A DNA stretch of 64,000 nucleotides from Streptomyces sp. NBC_01268 (lineage in GTDB: Bacteria > Actinomycetota > Actinomycetes > Streptomycetales > Streptomycetaceae): NCBI RefSeq assembly GCF_036240795.1, contig NZ_CP108454.1, positions 868,001 through 932,000 of the forward strand, read 5' to 3'. The notes under the pieces are model-generated. The model did not search any database. It was not told where the DNA came from and worked only from the letters and a program-made list of their open reading frames with translations. Positions 18,678-30,103 of the stretch are shown piece after piece (the stretch's first letter is position 1; every line of letters begins with the position of its first letter). The position numbers and the translations under genes are program-made.

Positions 18678-20210
18678 TCAGACGATGCCCTCCGCGATCT
18701 CCGCCTCCTCCTTCGCGTTGCCGTACGCCGACGGCGTCCCGTACGAGCGGCGCGCGACGTACCACCAGACGCTGGCGAGGACGAGCACGACGGCCAGCGC
18801 GATCACGGCGTAGTTCATGCTGTCGACCGTCACCGGGGACTTCTGCGGCAGGCAGAAGAGCACGGTCACGCAGGCCACCCAGATCACCGCGATCCAGCCG
18901 ATCGGCCGGCTCCAGCGGCCCAGGCTCCAGGGTCCGGGGACGAAGTTCCGGCCGGCCCGCAGCCGCAGGAGGATCGGGATGGCGTAGGCGGGGGTGATGC
19001 CGATGACGTTGATGGCGGTCACGGCCCCGTACGCGGTGGCGGAGTACAGCGACGGCAGGGCGAGCAACGCGGCCACCACGACGGAGAGCCAGACGGCCGG
19101 CACCGGGGTCTGGGTGCGGCTGCTGACCCGGCGCCAGAGCGCGGAGCCCGGCAGGGCGTTGTCGCGGCTGAACGCGAAGACCATGCGGCTGGCGGCGGCG
19201 ACCTCGGCGTTGCCGCAGAAGAGCTGGGCCACGATCACGACGAGCAGCAGGGCCTTGGCGCCGCCGGCGCCCAGCGCGTCCAGGAGGATCTGGGCGGGCG
19301 GCACGCCGGTGGCGCTGTTCTGCGTGCCCGCGTAGTCCTGGATGGCGAAGGTGAGTCCGGCGAGGAGGGCGAAGCCGGCGATCCAGGAGGCCCAGATGGA
19401 GCGGACGATGCCCTTGGCGGCGGTCACCGAGGCGTTCGCGGTCTCCTCCGAGAGATGGGCGGAGGCGTCGTACCCGGAGAAGGTGTACTGGGCGAGGAGC
19501 AGACCGATCGCGGCGACGTAGAGCGGGTTGGTCCAGCCGGTGTCGTTCACGAACTCGGTGAAGACGAACGAGGCGGACTGGTGGTGGTCGGGGACGAGGG
19601 CGAGCGCGCCCACGATGACGGCGACGCCGCCGAGGTGCCACCAGACGCTGATCGAGTTGAGCACGCTGACCAGGCGGACGCCGTAGAGGTTGAGCACGGC
19701 GTGCAGCAGCAGGATCACCAGGAAGATCAGGAAGGTCGACCCGGGCGTGGGGACGATGCCCCACTGGAGGTTGAGGAAGGCGCCGGTGAACAGGGCGGCG
19801 CCGTAGTCGATGCCGGCGATGGCGCCGAGCAGGCCGAGGAGGTTGAGCCAGCCGGTGTACCAGCCCCAGCGGCGTCCGCCGAGCCGGTCGGCCATGTAGT
19901 AGAGCGCGCCCGAGGTCGGGTAGGCGCTGGTGACCTCGGCGAGGGCGAGGCCGACGCACAGCACGAAGAGCCCGACGCCCGCCCAGCCCCAGAGCATGAC
20001 GGCGGGGCCGCCGGTGCCCATGCCGAAGCCGTAGAGGGTCATGCAGCCGGAGAGGATGGAGATGACCGAGAAGCTGATGGCGAAGTTGCCGAAGCCGCCC
20101 ATCCGGCGGGCGAGGACCGGCTGGTAGCCGAGCTCTCTGAGCCGCGCCTCCTCGTCGTCCTTGGCCGGAGGTGGCTTGCGTATCGCGTCGGTGGGGGCGG
20201 TGCGGGACAT
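18678..20210 (-). CDS. APC-family amino acid/GABA permease
   Basis: This 510-residue membrane protein has twelve hydrophobic segments. It shows the APC superfamily pattern: FGNFAISFSVISILSGCMTL in TM1, EVTSAYPTSGALYYMADRLG after TM2 and FSGYDASAHLSEETANA near TM6. These match the amino acid/choline transporter subfamily that includes GABA permeases. ATG 20210 follows a GAGGAA-type ribosome site (complement of TTCCTC). It lies 60 bp downstream of the 331-residue gene on the same strand, likely one transcript, and convergent with the GntR gene. Confidence 0.92.
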   Translation of the reverse strand: MSRTAPTDAIRKPPPAKDDEEARLRELGYQPVLARRMGGFGNFAISFSVISILSGCMTLYGFGMGTGGPAVMLWGWAGVGLFVLCVGLALAEVTSAYPTSGALYYMADRLGGRRWGWYTGWLNLLGLLGAIAGIDYGAALFTGAFLNLQWGIVPTPGSTFLIFLVILLLHAVLNLYGVRLVSVLNSISVWWHLGGVAVIVGALALVPDHHQSASFVFTEFVNDTGWTNPLYVAAIGLLLAQYTFSGYDASAHLSEETANASVTAAKGIVRSIWASWIAGFALLAGLTFAIQDYAGTQNSATGVPPAQILLDALGAGGAKALLLVVIVAQLFCGNAEVAAASRMVFAFSRDNALPGSALWRRVSSRTQTPVPAVWLSVVVAALLALPSLYSATAYGAVTAINVIGITPAYAIPILLRLRAGRNFVPGPWSLGRWSRPIGWIAVIWVACVTVLFCLPQKSPVTVDSMNYAVIALAVVLVLASVWWYVARRSYGTPSAYGNAKEEAEIAEGIV

Positions 20211-20270
20211 GCGTTCCTCCGGGGACGGGGGTGTTCGGGGGATGTGGGGGGGGGAATGCGGGGCGGCCGG

Positions 20271-21266
20271 TCAGGGACCCGGCCGGGACTCCGGGGCGCC
20301 GAGGCAGCGGGCCCTCGCGCGCAGGAAGACCTCCTCGGCGGGACCGCGCTCGTCGGGGACGGCGGTGCGGTACGCCCAGGGCTGCGGGGTCCAGTACGGG
20401 CCGAGGGCCTCGAACACCCGGGCCGCGTCGGCGAACTTGAGGGCGCCGTACAGGGCGTGGGCCAGGTGGTTGAGGTCGAGCAGGCTGGCTTCCTCGGTGG
20501 CGCAGAAGAGGAACCAGGTGTCCATGGCGCGGCGGGCGTCGCGGACGGCGTCCTCGGCGACCCAGTGCAGGTCGAGGGCGCGCTCGTGGCCCCGGTCGCG
20601 CCGGTAGCGCTCGACGCGCACGTACAGCGGCAGGGCGTGCAGCGCGGAGCCGACCGGCGCGGAGGAGGAGGCCCACTGGGCGTAGTTGACCGCCTCGGAG
20701 AGCGGCCCCTTCCTGCGGGCGTAGACGAACTGGAGCATCCGGTGGTGCGCCTCGCGGTTGTGCGGGTCGCGCTTCTCCGCCTCGTTGAGCAGGCCCCAGG
20801 GCCCCGGCGGCAGCATGGGGGCGGGGGGCGGGAGCCGGTGCTCCTCCATGCTCTGGCGGGCGTCGAGTAAGGAGAGGGCGAGCCGGCACACCCAGGGCAC
20901 GGGGTCGGCCGGGGCGCGTTCGACGGCCTCCCGGCAGGCGGTCCAGGCCTCCTGCCACAGGTCGCGGGTACGGGGGTGGCCGGCCCGGTGGGCGCGGACG
21001 GCGCGCTCGACGGCGACGCGGGAGTGCATGACGGCGGCGGCGATGGAGTCGGGCTCCTCCGCCCGCCAGGTGGCGACCACGTCGGTGCCGGCCGCGACGG
21101 CGGCGAGGACCTGGGTGCGCCGGGTCCAGGCGGGCCAGCCGGTCGTCTCGTCGAGGAGCCGGGCCATGGCCACCCAGCGGCCGGTCCGCAGGTCCTGGAC
21201 GGCGCCCCGCAGGGCATGGTCGTGACCCGCCGGGTGGTAGACGGGCCGGAAGCCTTGCGCGGCCAT
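20271..21266 (-). CDS. Uncharacterised helical-repeat protein
   Basis: This 331-residue soluble protein has no recognised catalytic motif. It is rich in Ala, Arg and Trp with helix pairs such as DSIAAAVMHSRVAVERAVRA, WQEAWTACREAVERAPADP and LLNEAEKRDPHNREAHHRML, which resemble TPR/Sel1-like alpha-solenoid repeats. DPHNREAHHRM is close to a TPR-type N-P-x-x-x-x-A/H register. It is the first gene of a two-gene operon with the permease. A regulatory or scaffolding role for the transporter is only a guess. The ATG at 21266 lies near a GGAACC sequence, a weak ribosome site. Confidence 0.7.
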   Translation of the reverse strand: MAAQGFRPVYHPAGHDHALRGAVQDLRTGRWVAMARLLDETTGWPAWTRRTQVLAAVAAGTDVVATWRAEEPDSIAAAVMHSRVAVERAVRAHRAGHPRTRDLWQEAWTACREAVERAPADPVPWVCRLALSLLDARQSMEEHRLPPPAPMLPPGPWGLLNEAEKRDPHNREAHHRMLQFVYARRKGPLSEAVNYAQWASSSAPVGSALHALPLYVRVERYRRDRGHERALDLHWVAEDAVRDARRAMDTWFLFCATEEASLLDLNHLAHALYGALKFADAARVFEALGPYWTPQPWAYRTAVPDERGPAEEVFLRARARCLGAPESRPGP

Positions 21267-21573
21267 CAGGCGGCCGTGCGGGGGGTGGGGGACATGGTTC
21301 CTCGGTGAGGTGAGCGGAGGGGGTGGTCAGTCCCCGTGGCCATCCCGGCCGGTGATCGGCGATCACTATAGAGGTCGCTGGACGTGACCGGTCCACTTTC
21401 TTCTGTGACCGTAACTATCCAGCCAGCGACTGAATTTGACTTGATGTCAGCGATGTTTCGGAAACTGACGGGTTCGCCGCCGAAGCCTTGACGGCGCGCC
21501 TCCGCTGCATCAGGCTGACCGGTTCCACGATCAAGGACCTCCACCCACCGCACAGCAGCAGGGAGTCGCGCGC
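21267..21573. other. Divergent intergenic region with dyad GTCGCTGG/CCAGCGAC
   Basis: This 307-bp gap separates the minus-strand permease operon from the plus-strand kinase operon. GTCGCTGG (21374-21381) is repeated inverted at 21423-21430. GTGACCG occurs twice (near 21383 and 21404). AT content is locally higher (21405-21470), as expected for promoters. No coding frame is convincing here. Confidence 0.5.
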
Positions 21574-23055
21574 ATGACGGGCCCGGTACTCGCCGTCGAC
21601 CAGGGCACGTCGGGCACCAAGGCCCTCGTCGTGTGCCCCGAACGCGGGGTGATCGGCAGCGGATTCGCCCCGGTGCACCCGCGCGCCCTCCCGGGCGGCC
21701 TGGTCGAGGTCGACCCCCGTGAGCTGTACGACTCCGTGGTCGCGGCCGGACGCGCGGCGCTCACCGCAGCCGGGGAGCCGGTCGTGGCGGTGGGCCTCGC
21801 CAACCAGGGCGAGACGGTGCTCGCCTGGGACCCGGCGACCGGAGCGCCGCTCACCGACGCCCTCGTCTGGCAGGACCGGAGAGCCGCCGACCTGTGCGCC
21901 GAACTCGCCGCGCACGACGCCGAGTTGAAACGTATCACCGGTCTGCCGCTCGATCCGTACTTCGCCGCCCCCAAGATGGCCTGGATCCGCCGCAGCCTCA
22001 CCGGCGCCGGGGTCGTCACCACGAGCGACGCCTGGCTGGTGCACCGGCTCACGGGCGCCTTCGTCACCGACGCCGCCACCGCGGGCCGCACCGGGCTGCT
22101 CGACCTCGACACCACCGCCTGGTCGGGGCACGCCCTCGACGTCTTCGGTCTCGGCGGGGAGCGGCTGCCGCGCGTGGTGGACTGCGACACCCCGGTCGGC
22201 ACCACCACCGCCTTCGGCCCCCCGCTCCCGCTGACCGGGCTCCTCGTCGACCAGCAGGCGGCGCTCCTCGCCCAGGACGTGACCGAGCCGGGCGCCGCCA
22301 AGTGCACCTACGGCACCGGGGCGTTCCTGCTCGCCCAGACCGGGCACGTGCCCCGGCGCGGCGACTTTGGCCTGGTCTCCTGCGTCGCCTGGCGGCTGCG
22401 GGACCGGACCAGCTACTGCCTCGACGGGCAGGTGTTCACGGCCGCCTCCGCCGTCCGGTGGCTGACCGGCCTCGGCGTGATCGCGGGCGCGGCCGACCTC
22501 GACACCGTCGGAGGCGCCGTCCCGGACGCCGGAGGCGTCACCTTCGTGCCCGCACTCGCCGGGCTCGCCGCCCCCTGGTGGCGCGGCGAGGTGCGCGGCT
22601 CGCTCACCGGACTCGGCCTGGACACCGGCCCCGGCCAGCTCGTCCGGGCGCTGTGCGAGGGGATCGCCGCCCAGGTGGTGGAGCTCGCCGGTGCGGCGGC
22701 GGCCGACCTGGGCGCGCCGCTCACCACGCTGCGGGTGGACGGCGGCCTGACCCGGTCGGCGCTGCTCATGCAGACGCAGGCCGACCTCCTCCAGCGGCCC
22801 GTCGAGGTCTCCGCGCTGCCCGACGCCACCGCGCTCGGCGTGGCGGCGGTCGCCCGGCTCGGCCACTCCCCCGAGCTCGCCGTCCACGAGGCCGTACCGG
22901 AGTGGAAGCCGTCCGCCGTGTACGAGCCGCGGATCACGCCCGCCGAGGCCGCGGAACGCCTGGACCGTTTCCGTACGGCGGTGGCACGGCTGCTGGCCGA
23001 CGAGCCGCCCGGAGCCGGGGGTCCGGGCGGCGCGCCCGGCGGGTCGGCCGCGTGA
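21574..23055 (+). CDS. FGGY-family carbohydrate kinase, glycerol-kinase-like
   Basis: This 493-residue protein carries the FGGY kinase signatures: N-terminal ATPase loop VLAVDQGTSGTKALVV, GLANQGETVLAWD (cf. glycerol kinase GITNQRET), the adenosine-site region with YGTGAFLLAQTG and VPALAGLAAPWWRGEVRGSL (cf. GlpK PAFSGLFAPYW), and LRVDGGLTRSALLMQ. The ATG at 21574 has GGGAG 9 bp upstream. It is coupled to two flavoprotein genes in the order kinase, GlpA-like, GlpB-like, which favours a polyol-3-phosphate-forming role. Glycerol is the best guess, but erythritol or another polyol is possible. Confidence 0.88.
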   Translation: MTGPVLAVDQGTSGTKALVVCPERGVIGSGFAPVHPRALPGGLVEVDPRELYDSVVAAGRAALTAAGEPVVAVGLANQGETVLAWDPATGAPLTDALVWQDRRAADLCAELAAHDAELKRITGLPLDPYFAAPKMAWIRRSLTGAGVVTTSDAWLVHRLTGAFVTDAATAGRTGLLDLDTTAWSGHALDVFGLGGERLPRVVDCDTPVGTTTAFGPPLPLTGLLVDQQAALLAQDVTEPGAAKCTYGTGAFLLAQTGHVPRRGDFGLVSCVAWRLRDRTSYCLDGQVFTAASAVRWLTGLGVIAGAADLDTVGGAVPDAGGVTFVPALAGLAAPWWRGEVRGSLTGLGLDTGPGQLVRALCEGIAAQVVELAGAAAADLGAPLTTLRVDGGLTRSALLMQTQADLLQRPVEVSALPDATALGVAAVARLGHSPELAVHEAVPEWKPSAVYEPRITPAEAAERLDRFRTAVARLLADEPPGAGGPGGAPGGSAA

Positions 23056-24473
23056 GCGTCACCCGGCGCGGTGCCCTGCCCGACACCTCGGCACCCGGCA
23101 CCGCGTACGACGTCACCGTGGTCGGCGCGGGCGTGGTGGGCTGCGCCATCGCCCGAGAGCTGGCCCGCCGCTCGCTGCGGGTCGCGCTCGTGGAGGCGTC
23201 CGGCGACATCGGCGAGGGCAGCTCCAAGGCCAACACGGCGATCCTGCACACCGGGTTCGACGCCGTCCCCGGCTCCCTGGAGGCCCGGCTCGTCCGCGAG
23301 GGCGGCCGGATGCTCGCCGCGTACGCCCGGGAGACCGGCATCCCCGTCGAGCCCGTCGGCGCGCTCCTGGTCGCCTGGGACGAGGAGCAGCTCGCCGCGC
23401 TCCCCCGGCTCGCCGCCAAGGCCGCCCGCAACGGACACCACGGCACCCGCTTCGTCGACGCCGCCGGACTCCGCGCCCTCGAACCCCATCTGGGGCCCGG
23501 GGCGCTCGGCGCGCTGGCCGTGCCCGACGAGTCGGTCGTCTGCCCCTGGACCACCCCGCTCGCCTACGCCACCCAGGCCGTACAGTCCGGGGTCGACCTG
23601 CATCTCGACTGCCCCGTGGAGAAGGTGCGGCCCGGCGGCCCCGCCGCCCCGCACCGGCTCATCACCCGCCGCGGGGTCCTGCGCACCCGCTTCCTGGTCA
23701 ACGCCTGCGGCCTGTACGCCGACGCCTTCGACGCGCTGGTCGGGCGGTACGACTTCACCGTCACCCCGCGGCGCGGGCAGCTCCTCGTCTTCGACAAGTT
23801 CGCGCGCGGGCTGGTCCGGCACATCCTGCTGCCCGTGCCCGGCGCGCTCGGCAAGGGCGTGCTCATCGCGCCGACCGTCTACGGCAACGTGATGCTCGGC
23901 CCGACCGCCGAGGACCTCGACGACAAGACCGCCACCGGCTCCACCGCCGAGGGCCTCGACGCGCTGCGCGCCCAGGGGCGCCGGATCCTGCCGGCGCTCC
24001 TCGACGAGGAGGTCACCGCCGTGTACGCCGGGCTGCGGGCCGCCACCGGCGCCGAGGACTACCGGATCGCGGCCCACCCCGAACTGCGGTACGTCACCGT
24101 CGGCGGGATCCGCTCCACCGGACTCACCGCCTCCCTCGCCCTCGGCCGGCACACCGTGGAGCTGCTCGCCGACACGGGCCTGGAGCTCGGCCCCGAACGC
24201 CCCCTCGCCCCGGTGTCGATGCCGAACCTGGGCGAGGCCTTCCCCCGTCCGTACCGGGACGCCGCCCGCATCGCCCGCGATCCCGCGTACGGCGAGATCG
24301 TCTGCCACTGCGAGCGGGTCACCCGCGGCGAGATCCGCGACGCGCTCGCCTCCACGGTGCCGCCCGCCACGCTCGACGGCCTGCGCCGCAGGACCCGCGC
24401 ACGGGCCGGGCGCTGCCAGGGCTTCTCCTGCGGGGCGACGGTGCGGGCGCTGTTCGAGGAGCGTGCTCGGTGA
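23052..24473 (+). CDS. GlpA-like FAD-dependent dehydrogenase with C-terminal BFD-like Fe-S domain
   Basis: This 473-residue protein starts at the GTG at 23052 (GTGA overlap with the kinase). The N-terminal DAO/GlpA fold has VTVVGAGVVGCAIARELARR near residue 20 and GIRSTGLTASLALGRH near 360. The final about 60 residues carry the Cys pattern CHCERVTRGEI...CQGFSC of a BFD-like [2Fe-2S] domain, as in anaerobic GlpA. It would oxidise a polyol-phosphate such as sn-glycerol-3-phosphate and pass electrons to the next gene product or to quinone. Confidence 0.87.
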   Translation: MSVTRRGALPDTSAPGTAYDVTVVGAGVVGCAIARELARRSLRVALVEASGDIGEGSSKANTAILHTGFDAVPGSLEARLVREGGRMLAAYARETGIPVEPVGALLVAWDEEQLAALPRLAAKAARNGHHGTRFVDAAGLRALEPHLGPGALGALAVPDESVVCPWTTPLAYATQAVQSGVDLHLDCPVEKVRPGGPAAPHRLITRRGVLRTRFLVNACGLYADAFDALVGRYDFTVTPRRGQLLVFDKFARGLVRHILLPVPGALGKGVLIAPTVYGNVMLGPTAEDLDDKTATGSTAEGLDALRAQGRRILPALLDEEVTAVYAGLRAATGAEDYRIAAHPELRYVTVGGIRSTGLTASLALGRHTVELLADTGLELGPERPLAPVSMPNLGEAFPRPYRDAARIARDPAYGEIVCHCERVTRGEIRDALASTVPPATLDGLRRRTRARAGRCQGFSCGATVRALFEERAR

Positions 24474-25672
24474 CCGGCGGAGGCGTGGTGGAGCGGGCCG
24501 TCGACGTCCTGGTCGTCGGCGCGGGACCGGCCGGTCTGGCCGCGGCCGCCCGGCTCGCGGCGGCGGGTGCGGGCCGGGTCGAGGTCCTGGAACGGGAGCG
24601 GACCGCGGGCGGGGTGCCGCGGCACTGCGCGCGCGGCGGCTTCGGGGCGTTCACCGGGCCCGGCTACGCGCGGCGGGCGGTGCGTGCCGCCGTACGGGCC
24701 GGAGCGGTGGTCCGCACCGGCGTCGGCGCGACGGGCTGGGCCGGGCCGCTGACCCTGGAGGTGACCGCGCCCACCGGCCTCGAACGGATCACCGCGCGGG
24801 CCGTGGTCCTCGCCACGGGGGCCCGCGAACGGTCCCGCAGCGCCCGTCTGGTGCCGGGCAGCCGTCCTGCCGGGGTGTTCAGCACCGGTGAACTCCAGCA
24901 GTCCGTGGAGCTGTTCGGGCTGCGCCGGGAGCGGATCGGACGCCGGGCCGTCGTCGTCGGTTCGGAGCCGGTCGCCCGGCACGCGGTGCGCACCCTGCGC
25001 CGGGCCGGGGTCACGGTGGCGGCCGTCGTCTCGGAGCGGCCGCGCGGGGCGCGCCTTCCGGTGCCCGTGCTGCGCGGCGCGAGGGTGCTGGAACTCGTCG
25101 GCCGGGGGCGCCTGTCGGGGGTGCTGGTGCGCGGCGCGGACGGGCGGACCGGGCTGCTGCGCTGCGACACGGTCGTCTTCACCGGCGACTGGATCCCCGA
25201 CCACGAACTCGCCCGTACCGGCGGTGTCCCCCTCGACCGGGCCACCCGCGGCCCGGCCGTCGACCCCGCGTTCCGCACCTGCGTGCCGGGGGTCTTCGCC
25301 GTCGGCAACCTGCTCCGGGGCGTGGAGCCCGCGGTGGTGGCCGCGGCGGAGGGCCGGGCGGTCGCCGACGCCGTCCTCGCACGGCTCGCGGGCGCCCCCT
25401 GGCCCGGCCCGGGAGTCCCGGTCACCGCCGGGGGCGCCGTGCGCTGGGTCTCCCCCCACCGCCTCACCGGACCGGCCCCGACCCTGCTGCTCCGCCCGTC
25501 CGGCCGGCTGCTCCGCCCGGTCCTGACCGTGGAACAGGACGGGCGCGTGCTGCACGAGGCGCGGCTCCCGGGACGCGTGGACGCGCACCGCTCGGTCCGC
25601 CCGCCCACCGGCTGGACGGCGGACGTGGACCCGGCGGGCGGACCCGTGGTGATCCGGCTGGACAAGCCGTAG
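24470..25672 (+). CDS. NAD(P)/FAD-dependent oxidoreductase, GlpB/HcnB-like partner subunit
   Basis: This 400-residue protein begins at the GTG at 24470 in a GTGA overlap. The FAD fold [19 protein letters not shown] is at residues about 11-29. GGVPRHCARGGFG resembles the active-site loop of the sarcosine-oxidase-alpha/HcnB/GlpB type. VVVGSEPVARHAVRTL near 163 is the second nucleotide site, and GVFAVGNLLRGVEPAVVAA near 278 closes the FAD site. No redox-active CxxC is seen. The coupling to the GlpA-like subunit supports a two-flavoprotein complex. Confidence 0.85.
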   Translation: MTGGGVVERAVDVLVVGAGPAGLAAAARLAAAGAGRVEVLERERTAGGVPRHCARGGFGAFTGPGYARRAVRAAVRAGAVVRTGVGATGWAGPLTLEVTAPTGLERITARAVVLATGARERSRSARLVPGSRPAGVFSTGELQQSVELFGLRRERIGRRAVVVGSEPVARHAVRTLRRAGVTVAAVVSERPRGARLPVPVLRGARVLELVGRGRLSGVLVRGADGRTGLLRCDTVVFTGDWIPDHELARTGGVPLDRATRGPAVDPAFRTCVPGVFAVGNLLRGVEPAVVAAAEGRAVADAVLARLAGAPWPGPGVPVTAGGAVRWVSPHRLTGPAPTLLLRPSGRLLRPVLTVEQDGRVLHEARLPGRVDAHRSVRPPTGWTADVDPAGGPVVIRLDKP

Positions 25673-25719
25673 CACGCGCCCGATTCCCCCGGCGCGCGCG
25701 ATCGTCCACACTGGGCAGT

Positions 25720-26199
25720 ATGCCCGACAAGCGCAGTGCCGGTCTCCTCCTCTACCGCAGGACCGCCGACGGCGGTACGGAGGTGCTCATCGGCCATATG
25801 GGAGGGCCCTTCTGGGCCGGGCGGTCGACGGCCGCCTGGTCGGTCCCGAAGGGCGAGTACGGGCCCGACGAGCCGCCCGAGGCCGCCGCGCGGCGCGAGT
25901 TCGAGGAGGAGCTCGGCCTGCCGCCGCCGGACGGGGAGACCGTCCCCCTCGGTGAGATCCGCCAGGCCAACGGAAAGACCGTCACCGTGTGGGCCGTCGA
26001 GGCCGATCTGGACCCGGAGCGCGTGGTGCCGGGGACGTTCACCATGGAGTGGCCGCGCGGCTCCGGCACGGTGCGCGAGTTCCCGGAGCTCGACCGGGTG
26101 GGCTGGTTCTCCTTCGAGGCCGCCGCGCCCCTGCTGGTGGCGGGTCAGCAGGCCTTCCTGGAGCGCCTCGCGGCCCACCTCGGCGGGCCAGGGACCTGA
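25720..26199 (+). CDS. Nudix hydrolase
   Basis: This 159-residue protein contains a full Nudix box near residues 46-68. G47 opens the motif, E53 is in place, and R-E-F-E-E-E-L-G-L closes it (consensus Gx5Ex7REUxEExGU). It begins KRSAGLLLYRR with VLIGHMGGPFW and AWSVPKGEY, typical of the diadenosine-polyphosphate/NTP-cleaning subgroup. It is a stand-alone gene 47 bp after the oxidoreductase operon. The Shine-Dalgarno is weak at the ATG at 25720. The substrate cannot be assigned. Confidence 0.92.
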   Translation: MPDKRSAGLLLYRRTADGGTEVLIGHMGGPFWAGRSTAAWSVPKGEYGPDEPPEAAARREFEEELGLPPPDGETVPLGEIRQANGKTVTVWAVEADLDPERVVPGTFTMEWPRGSGTVREFPELDRVGWFSFEAAAPLLVAGQQAFLERLAAHLGGPGT

Positions 26200-26261
26200 T
26201 TGTCAGACCCGTACGAGAGGGTGGTGGGGACGACCGCCACAAGCTCGACAGGGAGCCCGAC

Positions 26262-26507
26262 ATGACGACGATCACCGGCCGTGAGCGCGCCGCCGCCCAG
26301 GCCTACCTGCGCCTGCTCGAATCCACCCAGGCGGTGCTCGCCGATCCGCGCCTCGAGCCGTACGCGGCGGCGATGCTCACGCATCCGATGGCCGAGGCGG
26401 ACGAGGCGCTGCGCCGGGCGGGCTTCTCGGGGAACGAGGCGCATCTGCTGCACCTCGTGGCGGCCCTGAGGGCGTCTCCCCCGGTGGAACGGGGAAGGCC
26501 CGTGTGA
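26262..26507 (+). CDS. Small conserved-looking protein, 81 residues
   Basis: The ATG at 26262 has GGGAG 6 bp upstream. The product is a compact helical protein (RERAAAQAYLRLLESTQAVL, ADEALRRAGFSGNEAHLLHL) without membrane segment, Cys or known motif. It is unlike a shadow frame because it has balanced composition with Leu/Ala heptads. It lies 62 bp after the Nudix gene, perhaps co-transcribed. Function unknown. Confidence 0.6.
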   Translation: MTTITGRERAAAQAYLRLLESTQAVLADPRLEPYAAAMLTHPMAEADEALRRAGFSGNEAHLLHLVAALRASPPVERGRPV

Positions 26508-26637
26508 GGCGGGGCCCGGGACGACGACACGGGCCTGGGCGGGTCGCCGCTCGACCCCCGGCCCGCTCGCTCCCGGCCCGCTCGCTCCCGGCCGTTCGCT
26601 CGGGCCGGCGTGGGCGAGCTGCCGAGACCTGCCGCAG

Positions 26638-28650
<2,013 letters not shown>

Positions 28651-28798
28651 GTCACCAGCATGCCCTGCCCCACCGACAGCCCGGACGGCGCCCGGCCCGG
28701 CCGTCGGCGCGGCGACGCGCCCACCCTCCGGCACAGCCGCTACGCCGGTCGGCGCACTCCGGTCTGCGGGCGTCCCGTCCCGTTCCTACCGTGACTGA

Positions 28799-30055
28799 AT
28801 GATCGTCACGCCAGCTGTCCGTCATGCCACCGCCGGTGCCGCGGTGCTGCTGCTCGTCCTGCCGGTCCCCACGGCCACGGCCTCGGCTCCCGCCGCCCCC
28901 GCCGCTCCCGCCTCCGCCGTCTCCTCGGTCGGCGAGCCCACGCCGCCCGCGCGGTCCTTCGTCGACCCCGCCCGGCTCGACCGCTCCGGCACCCAGGTGC
29001 AGCCGCTGCGGGGCGCGCCACAGCTGCCGTCCGTGTCGGCCCTGTCCTGGGTGGTCGCCGACGCGGTCACCGCCGAGGTCCTCGCGGCGCGCGACGCGCA
29101 CCGGCCGCTGCCGCCCGCGAGCACCCTGAAGACGCTCTTCGCGCTGACTGCGCTGCCGCACCACGGCGGGAACGAGCGGCACACCGTCAGCGACGAGGAG
29201 CTCAACGGCATCGGCGAGGGGAGCAGCCTCGTCGGCGTGAAGGAGGGCTACACGTACAAGGTGTCGGACCTGTGGAACGGCGTCTTCCTCAGCTCCGGCA
29301 ACGACGCGGTGCACGTCCTCGCCGCCATGAACGGCGGCTGGGAGTCGATGACCCGGCAGATGCAGGAGAAGGCCCGTGCCCTGGGCGCCCGCGACACGCG
29401 CGTCGTCTCGCCGGACGGCTACGACGCGCCGGGCCAGGTGTCCTCCGCGTACGACCTGGCGGTCTTCGGGCGGGCGGGACTGCAGGACCCGCAGTTCACC
29501 CGCTACTGCTCCACCCGTTACGCGGACTTCCCGGCCGGCTCCTGGTCGTTCGGCATCGCCAACACCAACCGGCTGCTCACCGGCGCCGACGGGGTGGCCC
29601 GCTATCCCGGGCTCATCGGCATCAAGAACGGCTACACCAGCAACGCCGGGAACACCCTCGTCGTGGGGGCGCGGCGTGGGGGCCGCACGCTGGTCGTGTC
29701 GGTGATGAACCCGCAGGGCGGCGGCGGGTTCGCCGTGTACGAGGAGGCCCGGGAGCTGCTGGACTGGGGCTTCGACGCGGCGGGCCGGGTCCGGCCGGTG
29801 GGGTCCCTCAAACCGGCGAAGTCCCTGCGGCAGGAGGCGCCGCAGCCGGTACGCGCCGCCGCGCGGAAGGTGACCAAGGCGGGACCGGAGGCGGCCGGCG
29901 CCACCACGCCGGCCGCGGCGGCCGCCCGCGACCCGCACCGGCAGGCCACTCCCTCGGGCAAGGCGGCCGGGCTCCCGCTGGCCCTGGTCGGCGCGGCGCT
30001 CGGCGCGGCGCTCTCCCTGTGGCTCTGGCGGCGGTTCGGGGCGCGCGCGAACTGA
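28799..30055 (+). CDS. D-alanyl-D-alanine carboxypeptidase (PBP5/DacA family)
   Basis: This 418-residue serine peptidase of family S11 trims peptidoglycan stem peptides outside the membrane. It has an N-terminal signal sequence (residues 1-30, GAAVLLLVLPVPTATASA), the acylation motif S108-T-L-K111, SGN in FLSSGNDAVHVLA, and IKNGYTSNAGN in place of the usual KTG. The C-terminus carries a Pro/Ala linker and a TM anchor (LPLALVGAALGAALSLWLW) followed by RRFGARAN. The KNG variant is seen in actinobacterial members. Start is the ATG at 28799, 148 bp from the divergent RCK gene. Confidence 0.92.
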   Translation: MIVTPAVRHATAGAAVLLLVLPVPTATASAPAAPAAPASAVSSVGEPTPPARSFVDPARLDRSGTQVQPLRGAPQLPSVSALSWVVADAVTAEVLAARDAHRPLPPASTLKTLFALTALPHHGGNERHTVSDEELNGIGEGSSLVGVKEGYTYKVSDLWNGVFLSSGNDAVHVLAAMNGGWESMTRQMQEKARALGARDTRVVSPDGYDAPGQVSSAYDLAVFGRAGLQDPQFTRYCSTRYADFPAGSWSFGIANTNRLLTGADGVARYPGLIGIKNGYTSNAGNTLVVGARRGGRTLVVSVMNPQGGGGFAVYEEARELLDWGFDAAGRVRPVGSLKPAKSLRQEAPQPVRAAARKVTKAGPEAAGATTPAAAAARDPHRQATPSGKAAGLPLALVGAALGAALSLWLWRRFGARAN

Positions 30056-30103
30056 GCCCGGAACAGGACCGGACCGAACAGCCGCGGCGGGACCGGAGGA
30101 GAC

